A stretch of DNA of 17,493 nucleotides from Bacteroidota bacterium (GCA_023417785.1 JAEZEH010000101.1:1-17493), one strand, 5' to 3'. Shown: positions 1 through 8,110, counted from the stretch's first letter. Notes: generated by a model from the letters alone, not told the origin. A program made the numbers and translations.

Positions 1-466
1 CCCAGTCAAGCATCACCGCAATGTCGCGGGCATGTGCCTCCTTTACAAGCTCCCGAAGGTTTTCGAGTGCCCCGAATGACGGATTTATCTTCTTGTAATT
101 CTTGATCGCGTATGGCGATCCGATTCCATTAACCTCCCCTATTTCGTAGATCGGCATGAGCCAAAGGACGTTCACGCCGAGTTCTTTCAGGTCATCCAAC
201 TTTTCCTTAACACCGTCAAGATTGCCCTGCTCACTAAACGCCCAAAGGTTCACTTCATACATCACGACTTCGGCAGTAGCCGGAACGTTGGCAAACGGAA
301 CATCGTATTGTTTTGGTTCCTCTTCCGTAACTACCGGTTTATTCGGCAGCGGGTCGTTGTCTTTACTACAGGAACCTCCGACCAGAAACGTCGGTAAAAT
401 CAAAAGTAAAACAATCGCGAAACGAAAGACTGAAACCCCGGTCCACCTTGCAAGTGACTGCATCAT
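1..466 (-). CDS. GH13 alpha-amylase family lipoprotein, N-terminal part only (3' end outside window)
   Basis: This frame is open from ATG 466 to the window edge, giving 155 codons. The first ~33 residues form a signal peptide with a hydrophobic stretch ending in GGSC, so Cys33 is the likely lipidated residue. It is followed by SKDNDP, an acidic tail of the kind linked to surface export of Bacteroidota lipoproteins. The mature part has the start of a GH13 barrel: VMYEVNLWAF (first strand), GVNVLWLMPIYEIG (second strand), SPYAIKNYKKINPSFG, and IAVMLDW, just before conserved region I, which lies outside the window. Catalytic residues therefore cannot be checked. Known role: GH13 enzymes hydrolyse or rearrange alpha-glucosidic bonds, and SusG is the surface amylase of the starch system. 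It is last of the visible sus genes, 68 bases after susE, with a strong hairpin in the gap. Position and lipoprotein signal fit a surface amylase; exact specificity is not determinable here. ATG 463 is an equally possible start. Confidence 0.9.
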   Translation of the reverse strand, partial: MMQSLARWTGVSVFRFAIVLLLILPTFLVGGSCSKDNDPLPNKPVVTEEEPKQYDVPFANVPATAEVVMYEVNLWAFSEQGNLDGVKEKLDDLKELGVNVLWLMPIYEIGEVNGIGSPYAIKNYKKINPSFGALENLRELVKEAHARDIAVMLDW

Positions 467-499
467 TAGTTGTTTTTGAGTTCAAAAAGAGTTTACAAA

Positions 500-527
500 G
501 GCAGGAACCCGGTGACGGATTCCTGCC
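500..527 (-). terminator. Intercistronic hairpin between susE and the GH13 gene
   Basis: Read on the minus strand, the arms GGCAGGAATCCG and CGGGTTCCTGCC pair over 12 base pairs (one T-G wobble) around the four-base loop TCAC. It begins 7 bases after the susE stop and is followed by TTTGTAAACTC, a weak T-tract. This could be a partial Rho-independent terminator or a 3'-end stabilising stem that lowers or separates expression of the downstream amylase gene. The structure is seen directly; the function is inferred. Confidence 0.6.
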
Positions 528-534
528 ATAATAT

Positions 535-1623
535 CTAGTTCTTCTTCAAGAGGTATGTGTAATTGCCTGGAATGTGCAGGTCAAGCGTAATGGTATAATT
601 TCCATCCGAAGGCACGGTGAATTGCGGCTGCTCTACGTACGGCCTCCATGGATGATTGGCATAAGCAGGCTTTCCATCCACAACTCCGAAGTCGAGTACC
701 CATTCGTTGTTGGCCCTGAATTTAAAAGAACCATCAGCCTTCATATCCGCCGTAACGCTCCAGGTTTGTGACTCGAGGTCGTAGGCGAGCGGTGTATCTG
801 CGTCCCATCCCCCGGGGGTTGCGCCGCCGATTATTCCCCATGATGTTTTGATAAGCTGATAGGTCATCTCATTCAGGTTCACCATAAACAGATAGTACCC
901 GTCGGACGGAGCCGCGAAATTTGCACCGGCAAAATTGGCTTCCATGATCTTTCCTTCGCTCTCATATCCGTACGACGTCGGACCCCAGTCCGGCTGCGCA
1001 TATAGCTTAAACTCATTGGTACCGCCCGCCGGAATATAAATATACCCTTCATAAATACCATCATCGTTTACCGAAGATATCATGGACGGTTCGCCAATAT
1101 TCCACCCCTGGTAATCACCTGCGATATACAATGAAGGATAGTCAACGACCTCTGGTACATCGATGGGAGTCACACGAATAGCCGTGGCCGGTGAGAAAAT
1201 GTTCCGGCTCATAGTACCCAGCACGCGCACGGCGATCATTCCCTCCACGCCGGGTTCAAGTCCGAGTTCAAGTGCAAGGTCATTCAATTCCGAACCACTG
1301 TACGAAGTAGCCAGGAGGTCCTCTCCGATTTCCCGGGATACCGCGCCAGTCCATCCGTTGACACCGCTGGTATCATTGGGTGTGTCGAACTGAAGCGTAT
1401 AGGTAACCGGACCGTCTACCGGAAAGTGAATCTCATTCCAGGAAATCTGCAGGAGCGTTTCAATCTTGTTCTCCTCAGTGATAACAATCGCGTTAGCAGA
1501 AGCTTCGGGAGCGCCAGCAAAGCTGACTCTCTCCAATACTGTCAACGTAGGGTCGTCTTCGCAGCTGAGAAACAACGGCAAGGTCATCACAAGCACCAGA
1601 AAAGTTTTAAATTGTTTTTTCAT
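535..1623 (-). CDS. susE: SusE-like outer-membrane starch-binding lipoprotein
   Basis: This 362-residue protein has a short lipoprotein signal peptide (LFLSC, Cys21) followed by acidic EDDP. Residues ~25-155 look like the SusE-type N-terminal Ig-like domain (VTYTLQFDTP, AVRVLGTMS, SPATAIRVTP). Two further beta-sandwich modules follow: ~163-258, opening with PSLYIAGDYQGWN, and ~261-360, opening with WGIIGGATPGGWD. Both resemble the starch-binding modules of SusE/SusF, which use surface aromatic residues (several W and Y are present here). It has no catalytic signature. Known role: it holds alpha-glucan at the cell surface beside SusCD. Length is close to Bacteroides SusE; no separate SusF is visible. 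It starts only 12 bases after susD stops, so it is in the same operon. I see no Shine-Dalgarno sequence, which is usual in this phylum. The family call is good; starch specificity is inferred from the two modules plus the neighbouring SusR-like and GH13 genes. Confidence 0.88.
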   Translation of the reverse strand: MKKQFKTFLVLVMTLPLFLSCEDDPTLTVLERVSFAGAPEASANAIVITEENKIETLLQISWNEIHFPVDGPVTYTLQFDTPNDTSGVNGWTGAVSREIGEDLLATSYSGSELNDLALELGLEPGVEGMIAVRVLGTMSRNIFSPATAIRVTPIDVPEVVDYPSLYIAGDYQGWNIGEPSMISSVNDDGIYEGYIYIPAGGTNEFKLYAQPDWGPTSYGYESEGKIMEANFAGANFAAPSDGYYLFMVNLNEMTYQLIKTSWGIIGGATPGGWDADTPLAYDLESQTWSVTADMKADGSFKFRANNEWVLDFGVVDGKPAYANHPWRPYVEQPQFTVPSDGNYTITLDLHIPGNYTYLLKKN

Positions 1624-1635
1624 ACGGAGTGTTGT

Positions 1636-3150
1636 TTAATACCCGGGATTTTGTTTAAGGTTCGGATTTGCGTCCATGGCAGCCGTTGGAATCGGAAAAA
1701 GCTTCCTGTGCTCCGGCGACTGGCCTTTGAACCAATGAGGCTGAAGGAAAGTACCGAAGCGAATCATGTCCTGCCTTCTATGACCCTCCATGTTAAGTTC
1801 AAGCCCCCGTTCGCGGTAAACATCATCAAGTGTTGGCGGAGCTACGAGTGGATCGACCCCTGCGCGTTGCCTCACCTGGTCAACAAGCGGTTTCGCATCC
1901 GCTGGATTACTCAGCCTCACCAGGCATTCTGCTTTCATCAGCAAAATATCAGCGTATCGATAGATGGGAAAATCATTGGAGCCGCCGTCACCACCGTTGT
2001 CTCCTGCGGGAAAGAATTTAACATTGCGAACACCCGCCTGCGGATCAGCCCCGGGATCGATAAGCGACTCAACGTTCAAATGATAATTCACATTGCCAGG
2101 CTGAGGCCCCACCAGAAATTGTTTCTTGCGAATGTCATCATCGCTGTACATCTCATAATATGGTGTTGGAACGATTGTGCCGTTCCATCCGCTGTATCCA
2201 AATTCCGCGGTGCCATGTGGACCGTACAGACTCCGTACCGAATAGATATTCCGCGAAACGACATTTCGCGTTGCGAACATCGCGAGGATCGTCTCATCAT
2301 CAGGAAGCACATCTCCAAAAAGTTCATAGTAACGATATCCCAACGGGCTTGCTTCATTTGCTTCGCCCGGATGGAGCGAGAAACCACCTTCGTCAATGAT
2401 TTTGTTGCATACGTCAAGACATTCCTGCCACATTGGGGTGCCGGTATAGACTTCAGCGTTGAGGTATACTTTGGCCAGCAATGTGTAACCGGCCCAGCGG
2501 TTGAATCTTCCATAGTACTCGCCTCCCTTCGTCGGACTTAGTTTATCAACATTCTCAGTGAGTTCTTCTACAATAAAATTGAACACCGTTTCACGACTCT
2601 CCTGTGAAAGCCGCTCAACCGTAACGTTGTTTTCCGTATAAAAAGGAACGTCGCCGAAATCATCAATCAAAAGGTAATAAAAGAAAGCTCTCAACACTCT
2701 GGCTTCCGCGATCTTGTCAGCATCAGCATTAGCTCCTTCGAGCAATTCGATCGCCTTGTTGGCTTCGAACACGGAGCGATAAAGCCAGTTCCACGTGTTG
2801 GTGATGTAAGCATGTGTGGGCAACCACTCGTGCTGATGAAGGATGGCAAAGTCTATCTGCCAGTTTCCGTCATTGCGATGAGGGATTACCTGGGCATCGG
2901 ATGACATTTCATTAACATCGTACCACCCATTGTCTGCCCCCGCATAGCCCTCACCACCCCAGTTTCCGGCCACCTGGGCATAGACACCGGCAAGTGCAGC
3001 ATTTGCGCCTTCGATCGTTCCATAGAACTCCGAGGCTGCATACTTGTCATATACATTTTCGTTAACGTCTGTACACGATAGTAGCAGCAGGAGAACGGAA
3101 CACGTTGCGATAAATATATTTCTGTATTTCATCTCTGGTTTATTTTGCAT
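1636..3150 (-). CDS. susD: SusD/RagB family nutrient-binding outer-membrane lipoprotein
   Basis: This 504-residue protein has a lipoprotein signal ending LLLSC (Cys26). SusD-family landmarks appear in order: an N-terminal helical part with YDKYAASEFYGTIEGANAAL (~35-54), RVLRAFFYYLLIDDFGDVPF (~151-170), the TPR-like PIYRYADILLMKAECLVRL (~395-413), ERGLELNMEGHRRQDMIRFG (~447-466), and the typical tail LFPIPTAAMDANPNLKQNPGY. Known role: SusD caps the SusC barrel and binds the oligosaccharide before import. It lies 18 bases downstream of susC and 12 bases upstream of susE, so the genes are surely co-transcribed. Two in-frame starts are possible: ATG 3150, and ATG 3132, which would give a signal peptide starting MKYRN with Cys20. 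The second gives the more ordinary signal length, but I cannot decide. Ligand is inferred as alpha-glucan from context, not from this sequence. Confidence 0.95.
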   Translation of the reverse strand: MQNKPEMKYRNIFIATCSVLLLLLSCTDVNENVYDKYAASEFYGTIEGANAALAGVYAQVAGNWGGEGYAGADNGWYDVNEMSSDAQVIPHRNDGNWQIDFAILHQHEWLPTHAYITNTWNWLYRSVFEANKAIELLEGANADADKIAEARVLRAFFYYLLIDDFGDVPFYTENNVTVERLSQESRETVFNFIVEELTENVDKLSPTKGGEYYGRFNRWAGYTLLAKVYLNAEVYTGTPMWQECLDVCNKIIDEGGFSLHPGEANEASPLGYRYYELFGDVLPDDETILAMFATRNVVSRNIYSVRSLYGPHGTAEFGYSGWNGTIVPTPYYEMYSDDDIRKKQFLVGPQPGNVNYHLNVESLIDPGADPQAGVRNVKFFPAGDNGGDGGSNDFPIYRYADILLMKAECLVRLSNPADAKPLVDQVRQRAGVDPLVAPPTLDDVYRERGLELNMEGHRRQDMIRFGTFLQPHWFKGQSPEHRKLFPIPTAAMDANPNLKQNPGY

Positions 3151-3168
3151 TTGTTCAACACGCTCATG

Positions 3169-6100
3169 TTACTTGAAAACAACATTTAATCCCACTGCAA
3201 AACTTCTTGCACGTGGATAGGCACCCCGGTCGCCGCCGAACGTATTCAGGTCGAAACCGCCAGGGTTACTTCCGCTTACATTGATCTCAGGGTCAACCCC
3301 TGAATAATTCGTGAATAGGAACAGGTTATTTCCGGTGAGCGACAGACGCAATCTGTCAATATACTTCACATTACCCAGGGGCACCGTGTATCCAACGGTC
3401 ACGTTGTCAAGGCGGAAGAAAGAACCATCTTCGAGCCAAACATCGGACGCGTATTGCGACGTGCGCATACCCATGGGGATAGCACTTTCGAGCACGTTCG
3501 CACGGCCAAGGATCTCGAGCATGCTCAGACTATGGCGCATATTGTTATATATCTTGTTGCCTCCGGATCCCCTCCAAAGCATAGACACGTCGAGGTTCTT
3601 GTGTCGGAGTGTCGGCGTGACTGCATATGTGTAAGTTGGCAGAGCAGATCCCGCGATGTAGCGGTCAGGGCTCGTGTTACCCTGGTCAATCACACCGTTT
3701 TCGTCGCGATCCAGTACGGTTTCTTCTCCCGTCTCATCGACACCCGTGTGCTGGAGCATGTTAAACGTGCCTACTGGTTGTCCTTCGATAAGGTACGCTC
3801 CGGTCGCGCCCCACCCTACGTAATTCGTGTTCATTGGAATACCGTTGAGAGAACCACCTAAAGTCAACACCTTATTTTGAAGCAGTGCCACGTTCCCGCC
3901 CAGCGTTAGCGTTGTATTTTCGGTCTTGATCAAATCATAACCAAGCGCGATCTCCAGCCCTTTATTCAGCATACTGCCAATGTTGGCGATCATCCTGTCA
4001 TGCTGGTAGGGAGGCCGTGGTACAACGTATTCGAAAAGCAGGTTGTCGGTCACCGCCCGGAACACGTCGACAGAACCGTTAAGTCTTTCATCCAAAAGAC
4101 TGAAGTCAATACCGATATTGGACTGTTTACGTGTTTCCCATCTCAGGTCCGCGTTCGGGTTCTGCGTTACATTGAAGTTTGTTATTTGTGTTCCACCGAA
4201 ATAAGTAACCCCTGCTGACTGCACCAGCGCAATGGATTGCTGGGGACCAAGACCCTGTTGATTTCCTGTTACGCCGTATCCGCCACGAAGCTTCAGCGAC
4301 TGGAATACATTCTGGTTGTCCATGAATGATTCCTCGTCTATTCTCCATGCGACGGATGCGGCCGGGAAATTGCCCCATTTGTGGTTGTCACCAAACACGG
4401 AAGATCCATCACGACGCATGCTCACCGTCAACAAATATTTTTGGTTGAAACTGTAGTTCACGCGGCCCAGAAATGACACCAGGGTCCGGTCATTCTTATA
4501 AGACCTCATATTGCCTGCCGAAGCCAGCGAAAGATCTCCTGCTTCAAGCCTGTTGTATGTAGTCAGGTCGTTGATAAAGCCAGTAGCCTGAGTCCAGTTG
4601 CCATAGTACGCCTGGTTTTGCCACTCATACAGCAGCATTCCTGAGAGCGAATGGTTCCCCATCTCCCGCATGTAATTAACGCTGATGTTCATCAGCTTCT
4701 CGTCCCTGCGGTTGTTATCGATGCTGGCAATGCCTTTTCGATTGATCGCGTCTTCCACCGTTGATTTTGCAGGGAGATAATAGCCCCACATCTGGTCCGT
4801 CTTCCTCCAGCTGCCAAACCATCCCGCGGTCAGACCATCGATGATTTCAAGGTCTGCCCGAAGACTGCCAAAGAGGTTATTATTGGTGCCCTCGTTTATG
4901 ACGCTTTGCGCCACAGCGTATGGGTTGATGTATTGGAACACAACCGGGTCGCGGAAGTAGGTTTCACCATCCGTATCAAACACAGGGTCTGTCGGCCTGG
5001 CAATGTTGGCAAGATTCACCAGTGTTGATTGGAACGAAACGGGACCGATGCTACTTGGACTACCCTTAGTGTTGTTGACGCTGCTGTTGAGATTAAGGGT
5101 TAGTGTAAGACGGTCATCGAGTGCATACTGCGTCGCCTGCAGGCTTCCGATGTATTTGTTGTTGTTGGAATTAATCACAACACCGTCCTGGAGGATAGCT
5201 GTCAGGGCCGCGCGATAAGTTAGATTCTTAGAGCCGCCGCCGAAGGAAAGTGTATGGTTCTGCGTATAGCCCGGACGTGTAAGAAGACCAAACCAATCGG
5301 TGTCCGAGCCGTGGTTCACGGACGCGGGAACGCCATTAAGGCGCACCTGCTCAGACCATTGTGCAGCATCCAGTACATCCAGTTTCCGGTTTTGCGGAAT
5401 GTAATCGACCGAAGCAGCAACATTATACTCAACGCTGGTCGATCCTTCCCGACCTTTTCGGGTGGTGATCAGGATAACGCCCGGGGCGCCACGGGATCCG
5501 TAGATCGCCGTTGCGGAAGCGTCCTTGAGAATGTCAACAGACTCGATCTCACTGGGAGCGACCTGATTCAGCAGTTCCATATTGCCCTGTACGCCGTCAA
5601 CCACAACAAGCGGATCATTCCCTCCCCGCAGCGATGTAATCCCCCGGATCCGGACACTTGGCGCAGCACCAGGCTCACTGCTAATCTGCGAAATCGACAC
5701 CCCCGGCGCCCTGCCAGCAATCTGCTGAAGCGGATTTGTTATTGCACCCTGGTTCATGTTCTCCTGAGAAATCGTTGAGATTGAACCGGTAACGTCCTTT
5801 CGGTTCTGTGTTCCGTAGCCGACCACGACAACCTCACCGAGGGTTATCAGATCAGGCTCGAATTGAACGTCAATCCGGGACTGGTTGCCTACAGTGACTT
5901 CCTGGCTTTTGTATCCAATAAAAGAGAATACAAGGACGGGGCTGTTCTCACCCTCAGGCAAAACAAGACGGTACGTGCCATCGATGTTGGTAGATGTGCC
6001 CACGCCGGAGGATCCTTTCAGAACAACGCTGACTCCGGGAAGGGCCTGGCCCAGTTCATCGTTGACGGTTCCGGAAACCGTCTTTTGGTTTTGTGCTACA

Positions 6101-6240
6101 ATGTCGCCAAACGCAAAAAAGGCGAGCAAGATGAAAACGCCAAAAACTGACCATGGCCTGATTCCTGGATCAGCCACAAGCCAACCATCATTCGACGCCG
6201 GCTTTCGGCCGGAAGCTTGAAGGGTGTAATTCTTAACCAT
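3169..6240 (-). CDS. susC: SusC/RagA family TonB-dependent outer-membrane transporter
   Basis: This 1023-residue protein has a long N-terminal region of ~30 residues before the hydrophobic core (~31-45), with likely cleavage near DIVAQ (~50). Next come a carboxypeptidase-D-like beta-sandwich (~53-130, SGTVNDELGQALPGVSVVLKG), the TonB box LGEVVVVGYG (~134-143), and the plug (~145-262) carrying the family signature IESVDILKDASATAIYGSRG, then LITTRKGR. The rest is a 22-strand barrel ending in VVFK. No other in-frame ATG occurs before residue ~162, so the start is fixed. Known role: TonB-driven import of oligosaccharides through a channel capped by SusD. It is the first gene of the susCDE-GH13 operon, 229 bases after the SusR-like gene. 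A promoter-like pair and palindromic candidate operators lie in that gap. No frameshift or missing landmark is seen. Confidence 0.97.
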   Translation of the reverse strand: MVKNYTLQASGRKPASNDGWLVADPGIRPWSVFGVFILLAFFAFGDIVAQNQKTVSGTVNDELGQALPGVSVVLKGSSGVGTSTNIDGTYRLVLPEGENSPVLVFSFIGYKSQEVTVGNQSRIDVQFEPDLITLGEVVVVGYGTQNRKDVTGSISTISQENMNQGAITNPLQQIAGRAPGVSISQISSEPGAAPSVRIRGITSLRGGNDPLVVVDGVQGNMELLNQVAPSEIESVDILKDASATAIYGSRGAPGVILITTRKGREGSTSVEYNVAASVDYIPQNRKLDVLDAAQWSEQVRLNGVPASVNHGSDTDWFGLLTRPGYTQNHTLSFGGGSKNLTYRAALTAILQDGVVINSNNNKYIGSLQATQYALDDRLTLTLNLNSSVNNTKGSPSSIGPVSFQSTLVNLANIARPTDPVFDTDGETYFRDPVVFQYINPYAVAQSVINEGTNNNLFGSLRADLEIIDGLTAGWFGSWRKTDQMWGYYLPAKSTVEDAINRKGIASIDNNRRDEKLMNISVNYMREMGNHSLSGMLLYEWQNQAYYGNWTQATGFINDLTTYNRLEAGDLSLASAGNMRSYKNDRTLVSFLGRVNYSFNQKYLLTVSMRRDGSSVFGDNHKWGNFPAASVAWRIDEESFMDNQNVFQSLKLRGGYGVTGNQQGLGPQQSIALVQSAGVTYFGGTQITNFNVTQNPNADLRWETRKQSNIGIDFSLLDERLNGSVDVFRAVTDNLLFEYVVPRPPYQHDRMIANIGSMLNKGLEIALGYDLIKTENTTLTLGGNVALLQNKVLTLGGSLNGIPMNTNYVGWGATGAYLIEGQPVGTFNMLQHTGVDETGEETVLDRDENGVIDQGNTSPDRYIAGSALPTYTYAVTPTLRHKNLDVSMLWRGSGGNKIYNNMRHSLSMLEILGRANVLESAIPMGMRTSQYASDVWLEDGSFFRLDNVTVGYTVPLGNVKYIDRLRLSLTGNNLFLFTNYSGVDPEINVSGSNPGGFDLNTFGGDRGAYPRARSFAVGLNVVFK

Positions 6241-6262
6241 TTGTTTGGGTTTGATAATCCTT

Positions 6263-6276
6263 TTGTAATTCCAATC
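6263..6276 (+). promoter_or_regulatory. Shared near-palindrome upstream of susC (candidate SusR-type site)
   Basis: TTGTAATTCCAATC matches 12 of 14 bases with TTGCAATTCCAACC at 8114-8127, upstream of the SusR-like gene and in the same orientation relative to both genes. The core TTGnAATTnCAA is two-fold symmetric around AATT, as expected for a dimeric regulator. A chance match of this quality between two short AT-containing gaps is not negligible, so this is only a candidate. Confidence 0.3.
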
Positions 6277-6288
6277 CGTGATTCACGG
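6276..6288. promoter_or_regulatory. Perfect 13-bp palindrome in the susC leader (candidate operator or small hairpin)
   Basis: CCGTGATTCACGG has six-base arms with a single central base and lies 36 bases upstream of the susC ATG. As RNA it could also fold as a 5-bp stem with a three-base loop (minus strand CCGTG-AAT-CACGG). It adjoins the motif at 6263-6276 that is shared with the susR upstream region. The symmetry is seen directly; a binding role is inferred. Confidence 0.4.
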
Positions 6289-6317
6289 GCGTCGCACACA
6301 ATCGTTTGCGGACCTGA

Positions 6318-6348
6318 CAAATTAAGATGGGTTGAAAGGGGGCATCAA
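6318..6348 (-). promoter_or_regulatory. Candidate Bacteroidota-type promoter for susC
   Basis: Read on the minus strand, TTAATTTG (6318-6325) fits the Bacteroidota -7 element TAnnTTTG at five of six fixed positions. A TTG (-33 element, 6346-6348) lies 20 bases upstream, a normal spacing. Transcription would start near 6311, giving a leader of about 70 bases that contains the palindromes at 6263-6288. The pattern is short, so chance matches are possible. Confidence 0.4.
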
Positions 6349-6382
6349 CTTATCCTTGTAAAATCAAGGAAAAAGATGGGTT
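6324..6382. repeat. Direct repeat of AAGATGGGTT upstream of susC
   Basis: The ten-base word AAGATGGGTT occurs at 6324-6333 and at 6373-6382, 49 bases apart and in the same direction. One copy sits between the proposed -7 and -33 elements and the other about 25 bases upstream of the -33 element. Such pairs often serve as activator sites, but ten bases is short and the role is unproven. Confidence 0.35.
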
Positions 6383-6469
6383 ATTGAACTATTACGTTAT
6401 TGATTGTCAGTTCTTTGAATCAGAAACGGGACAAAGGAAATCAAGATAATTTCCAAAGGAATTTTAATC

Positions 6470-8065
6470 CTAAATGGTCGGAATCGCCATTATACGCTTG
6501 TCGAATTCGCCTGGCACGATAGACTTGTTGCGGATGCGTGTTTTGTAGGTATAGATCGTTGCGACGGAATAATCCAGAATGCGGGCGATTTTTTCGTTGT
6601 CGCGGATACCGAGTCGGATCAGGGCGAAGATCCGCAACTCTGTGTTCAGCAACTGACCTTCCTTTAGATGAACCCGGTCTTCCTCGCGGAAAAGCGATTG
6701 GAAGACAGTCACGAAATCGGGAAACAGCGTTAGAAAGAATTTGTCGAAGTGATGGAAAAGCTCTTCCCTTTCATGCTTGATATTGATGCTATCAATAGTA
6801 AATCGCAGATCATCCATGTTCCGCGTACGCAACTTCATCTCCATTGACTTTTTCAGGTTTTCCAACCGTGAGATGTATTCGGCCGTGGAGTTAAAGTAAT
6901 ACGTTACGTATTCCTCCTTTATCTTATTGGAATCCAGGAGTTGATGATTTGTTTCCGTAAGCTTTGCATTGGATTCGATGATTACTTGCTTGGCTTTCTG
7001 TAGCTTATGGTTTTGTTTATATACAATAAAGCCGAAACCGATGAGTAGAAATGCGATTAGTGTGATTCCGGCGGCATAAACGGTGATAAGATCTTTACGC
7101 CCTTCAACCACAGCATGACGGCGACCTTCTATCACCGGGAAGATGGAGGCAACCTGAATCTTCCGATGGTTCGCTCCATAAAAATTGGCATCATCCATAG
7201 CAATGCGGATGTATTGATGCGCCTTTTCGATATGGCCTTCATTAAAAAGGATCTCAGCCAGATTCCGAAGTGCGACGGTCTCCTTCGTCGAGGACCGGAT
7301 ATCAGCGATCGCGGCCCTGACAAGCATTTCCCTGGACTCGTCCGATCGTCCCAGCGCGCCATAAATGAAACTAAGCGTACTGGTCGCCACGGCGGCTTCA
7401 CGGCCCGACAGGTCATAATCTGACAACAATTTTTCGTAGGCAACCGCAGACGAAACGAAATCATCAGTATGGACAGCCTTCAAACCCTGCGTCACAAGAT
7501 ACCGCGGTGAATTGACCGGGAGATAAAGAAGAGCCGAATCGAGAAAGCGGTTTCCACGGGCTCGGTAGCGGACGTTGTAAAACGAATCCCTGTTGAATTC
7601 CGCGAGATCAAAGCACGTTCTTCCGATAAGAAAAAAGAAGTCGCCTTTGAGGCTATCCGGCAGAAGCCCGCTTTTCAACGCCTGAAGCGTATCCAATGTC
7701 TCGTTGAACAAGCCTGCGGAAACGAGCACAAATCCCAGATTGATTTTTGACTTGTAGATCCGCGCCGGATCATTCATCCGGTTCGCCAACGTCTGAAGTC
7801 GCATGGCGTAACGAAATGCGGAATCGTATACAAACGACTTGTATTCGTCAAAGATCCGCGTCGTTAGATTAAACTCCTCCCGAAGGGACATTCCGGGCAG
7901 CGCGCGCTTCAGTTCATCTATGCGCGTCCTCTTGGCCCTGTCGAATTCGTTACGCTGCGCTATTGCCCGATCGAGCTCCTGTAGTAAGCCACCCGTTCCA
8001 CTCTGCCCTGACACCTCCGGAATGATGAGGCACAGCAAGCAAAGAAGAGGCACTATTCTTTTCAT
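6470..8065 (-). CDS. susR: SusR-like membrane-spanning transcription regulator of the sus operon
   Basis: This 531-residue protein has a signal peptide (~1-20, cleavage near EVSGQ) and a helical periplasmic region with TPR-like repeats (~60-310). One membrane segment follows (~326-349), then a coiled coil (~350-410, QKAKQVIIESNAKLTETNHQ). The C-terminal cytoplasmic part contains a helix-turn-helix (~472-513: LLNTELRIFALIRLGI, then DNEKIARILDYSVATIYTYK, then TRIRNK), close to LuxR-type sequences. This layout matches Bacteroides SusR and its relatives (C-terminal region catalogued as DUF6377). Known role: SusR activates starch-utilisation genes when malto-oligosaccharides are present, and sensor and DNA-binding parts lie on one chain. 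No kinase or receiver domain is seen. It sits directly upstream of susC on the same strand. ATG 8065 is supported by the signal peptide and by GGAGG six bases upstream, which is rare in this window. Confidence 0.88.
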   Translation of the reverse strand: MKRIVPLLCLLCLIIPEVSGQSGTGGLLQELDRAIAQRNEFDRAKRTRIDELKRALPGMSLREEFNLTTRIFDEYKSFVYDSAFRYAMRLQTLANRMNDPARIYKSKINLGFVLVSAGLFNETLDTLQALKSGLLPDSLKGDFFFLIGRTCFDLAEFNRDSFYNVRYRARGNRFLDSALLYLPVNSPRYLVTQGLKAVHTDDFVSSAVAYEKLLSDYDLSGREAAVATSTLSFIYGALGRSDESREMLVRAAIADIRSSTKETVALRNLAEILFNEGHIEKAHQYIRIAMDDANFYGANHRKIQVASIFPVIEGRRHAVVEGRKDLITVYAAGITLIAFLLIGFGFIVYKQNHKLQKAKQVIIESNAKLTETNHQLLDSNKIKEEYVTYYFNSTAEYISRLENLKKSMEMKLRTRNMDDLRFTIDSINIKHEREELFHHFDKFFLTLFPDFVTVFQSLFREEDRVHLKEGQLLNTELRIFALIRLGIRDNEKIARILDYSVATIYTYKTRIRNKSIVPGEFDKRIMAIPTI

Positions 8066-8071
8066 AAAGCG

Positions 8072-8076
8072 CCTCC
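8072..8076 (-). promoter_or_regulatory. Shine-Dalgarno sequence of the SusR-like gene
   Basis: GGAGG on the minus strand ends six bases before ATG 8065. It is a textbook ribosome-binding site in a window where most start codons have none, as is usual for Bacteroidota. It settles the start of the regulator gene. Confidence 0.65.
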
Positions 8077-8083
8077 AAGATAG

Positions 8084-8110
8084 AAAAAACTGTCCGCTAC
8101 TCTAAAGCGG
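8084..8110 (-). terminator. Weak stem-loop with T6 tract between the ELWxxDGT gene and the SusR-like gene
   Basis: On the minus strand CCGCT and AGCGG pair around a seven-base loop (TTAGAGT). ACAG and then TTTTTT follow. It lies 85 bases beyond the ELWxxDGT gene stop and just before the Shine-Dalgarno sequence of the regulator. The stem is only five base pairs, so it may be a weak terminator, an attenuator in the regulator leader, or chance. Confidence 0.3.

Noticed and set aside
156..479. A 107-codon plus-strand open frame at the left edge
   Set aside because: It is antisense to the GH13 lipoprotein start, which has a signal peptide and amylase motifs.
1426..2541. A 371-codon open frame on the plus strand
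   Set aside because: It lies opposite susD, whose family landmarks are unmistakable. The translated product has no domain, signal or low-complexity logic of its own, so it is a reading-frame shadow.
5254..5778. A 174-codon plus-strand open frame
   Set aside because: It is antisense to the susC plug and early barrel; nothing in its product is recognisable.
6450..6466. AATTCC-TTT-GGAAATT after the regulator stop as a terminator
   Set aside because: It is an AT-rich, imperfect four-base stem with no T-tract, too weak to support.
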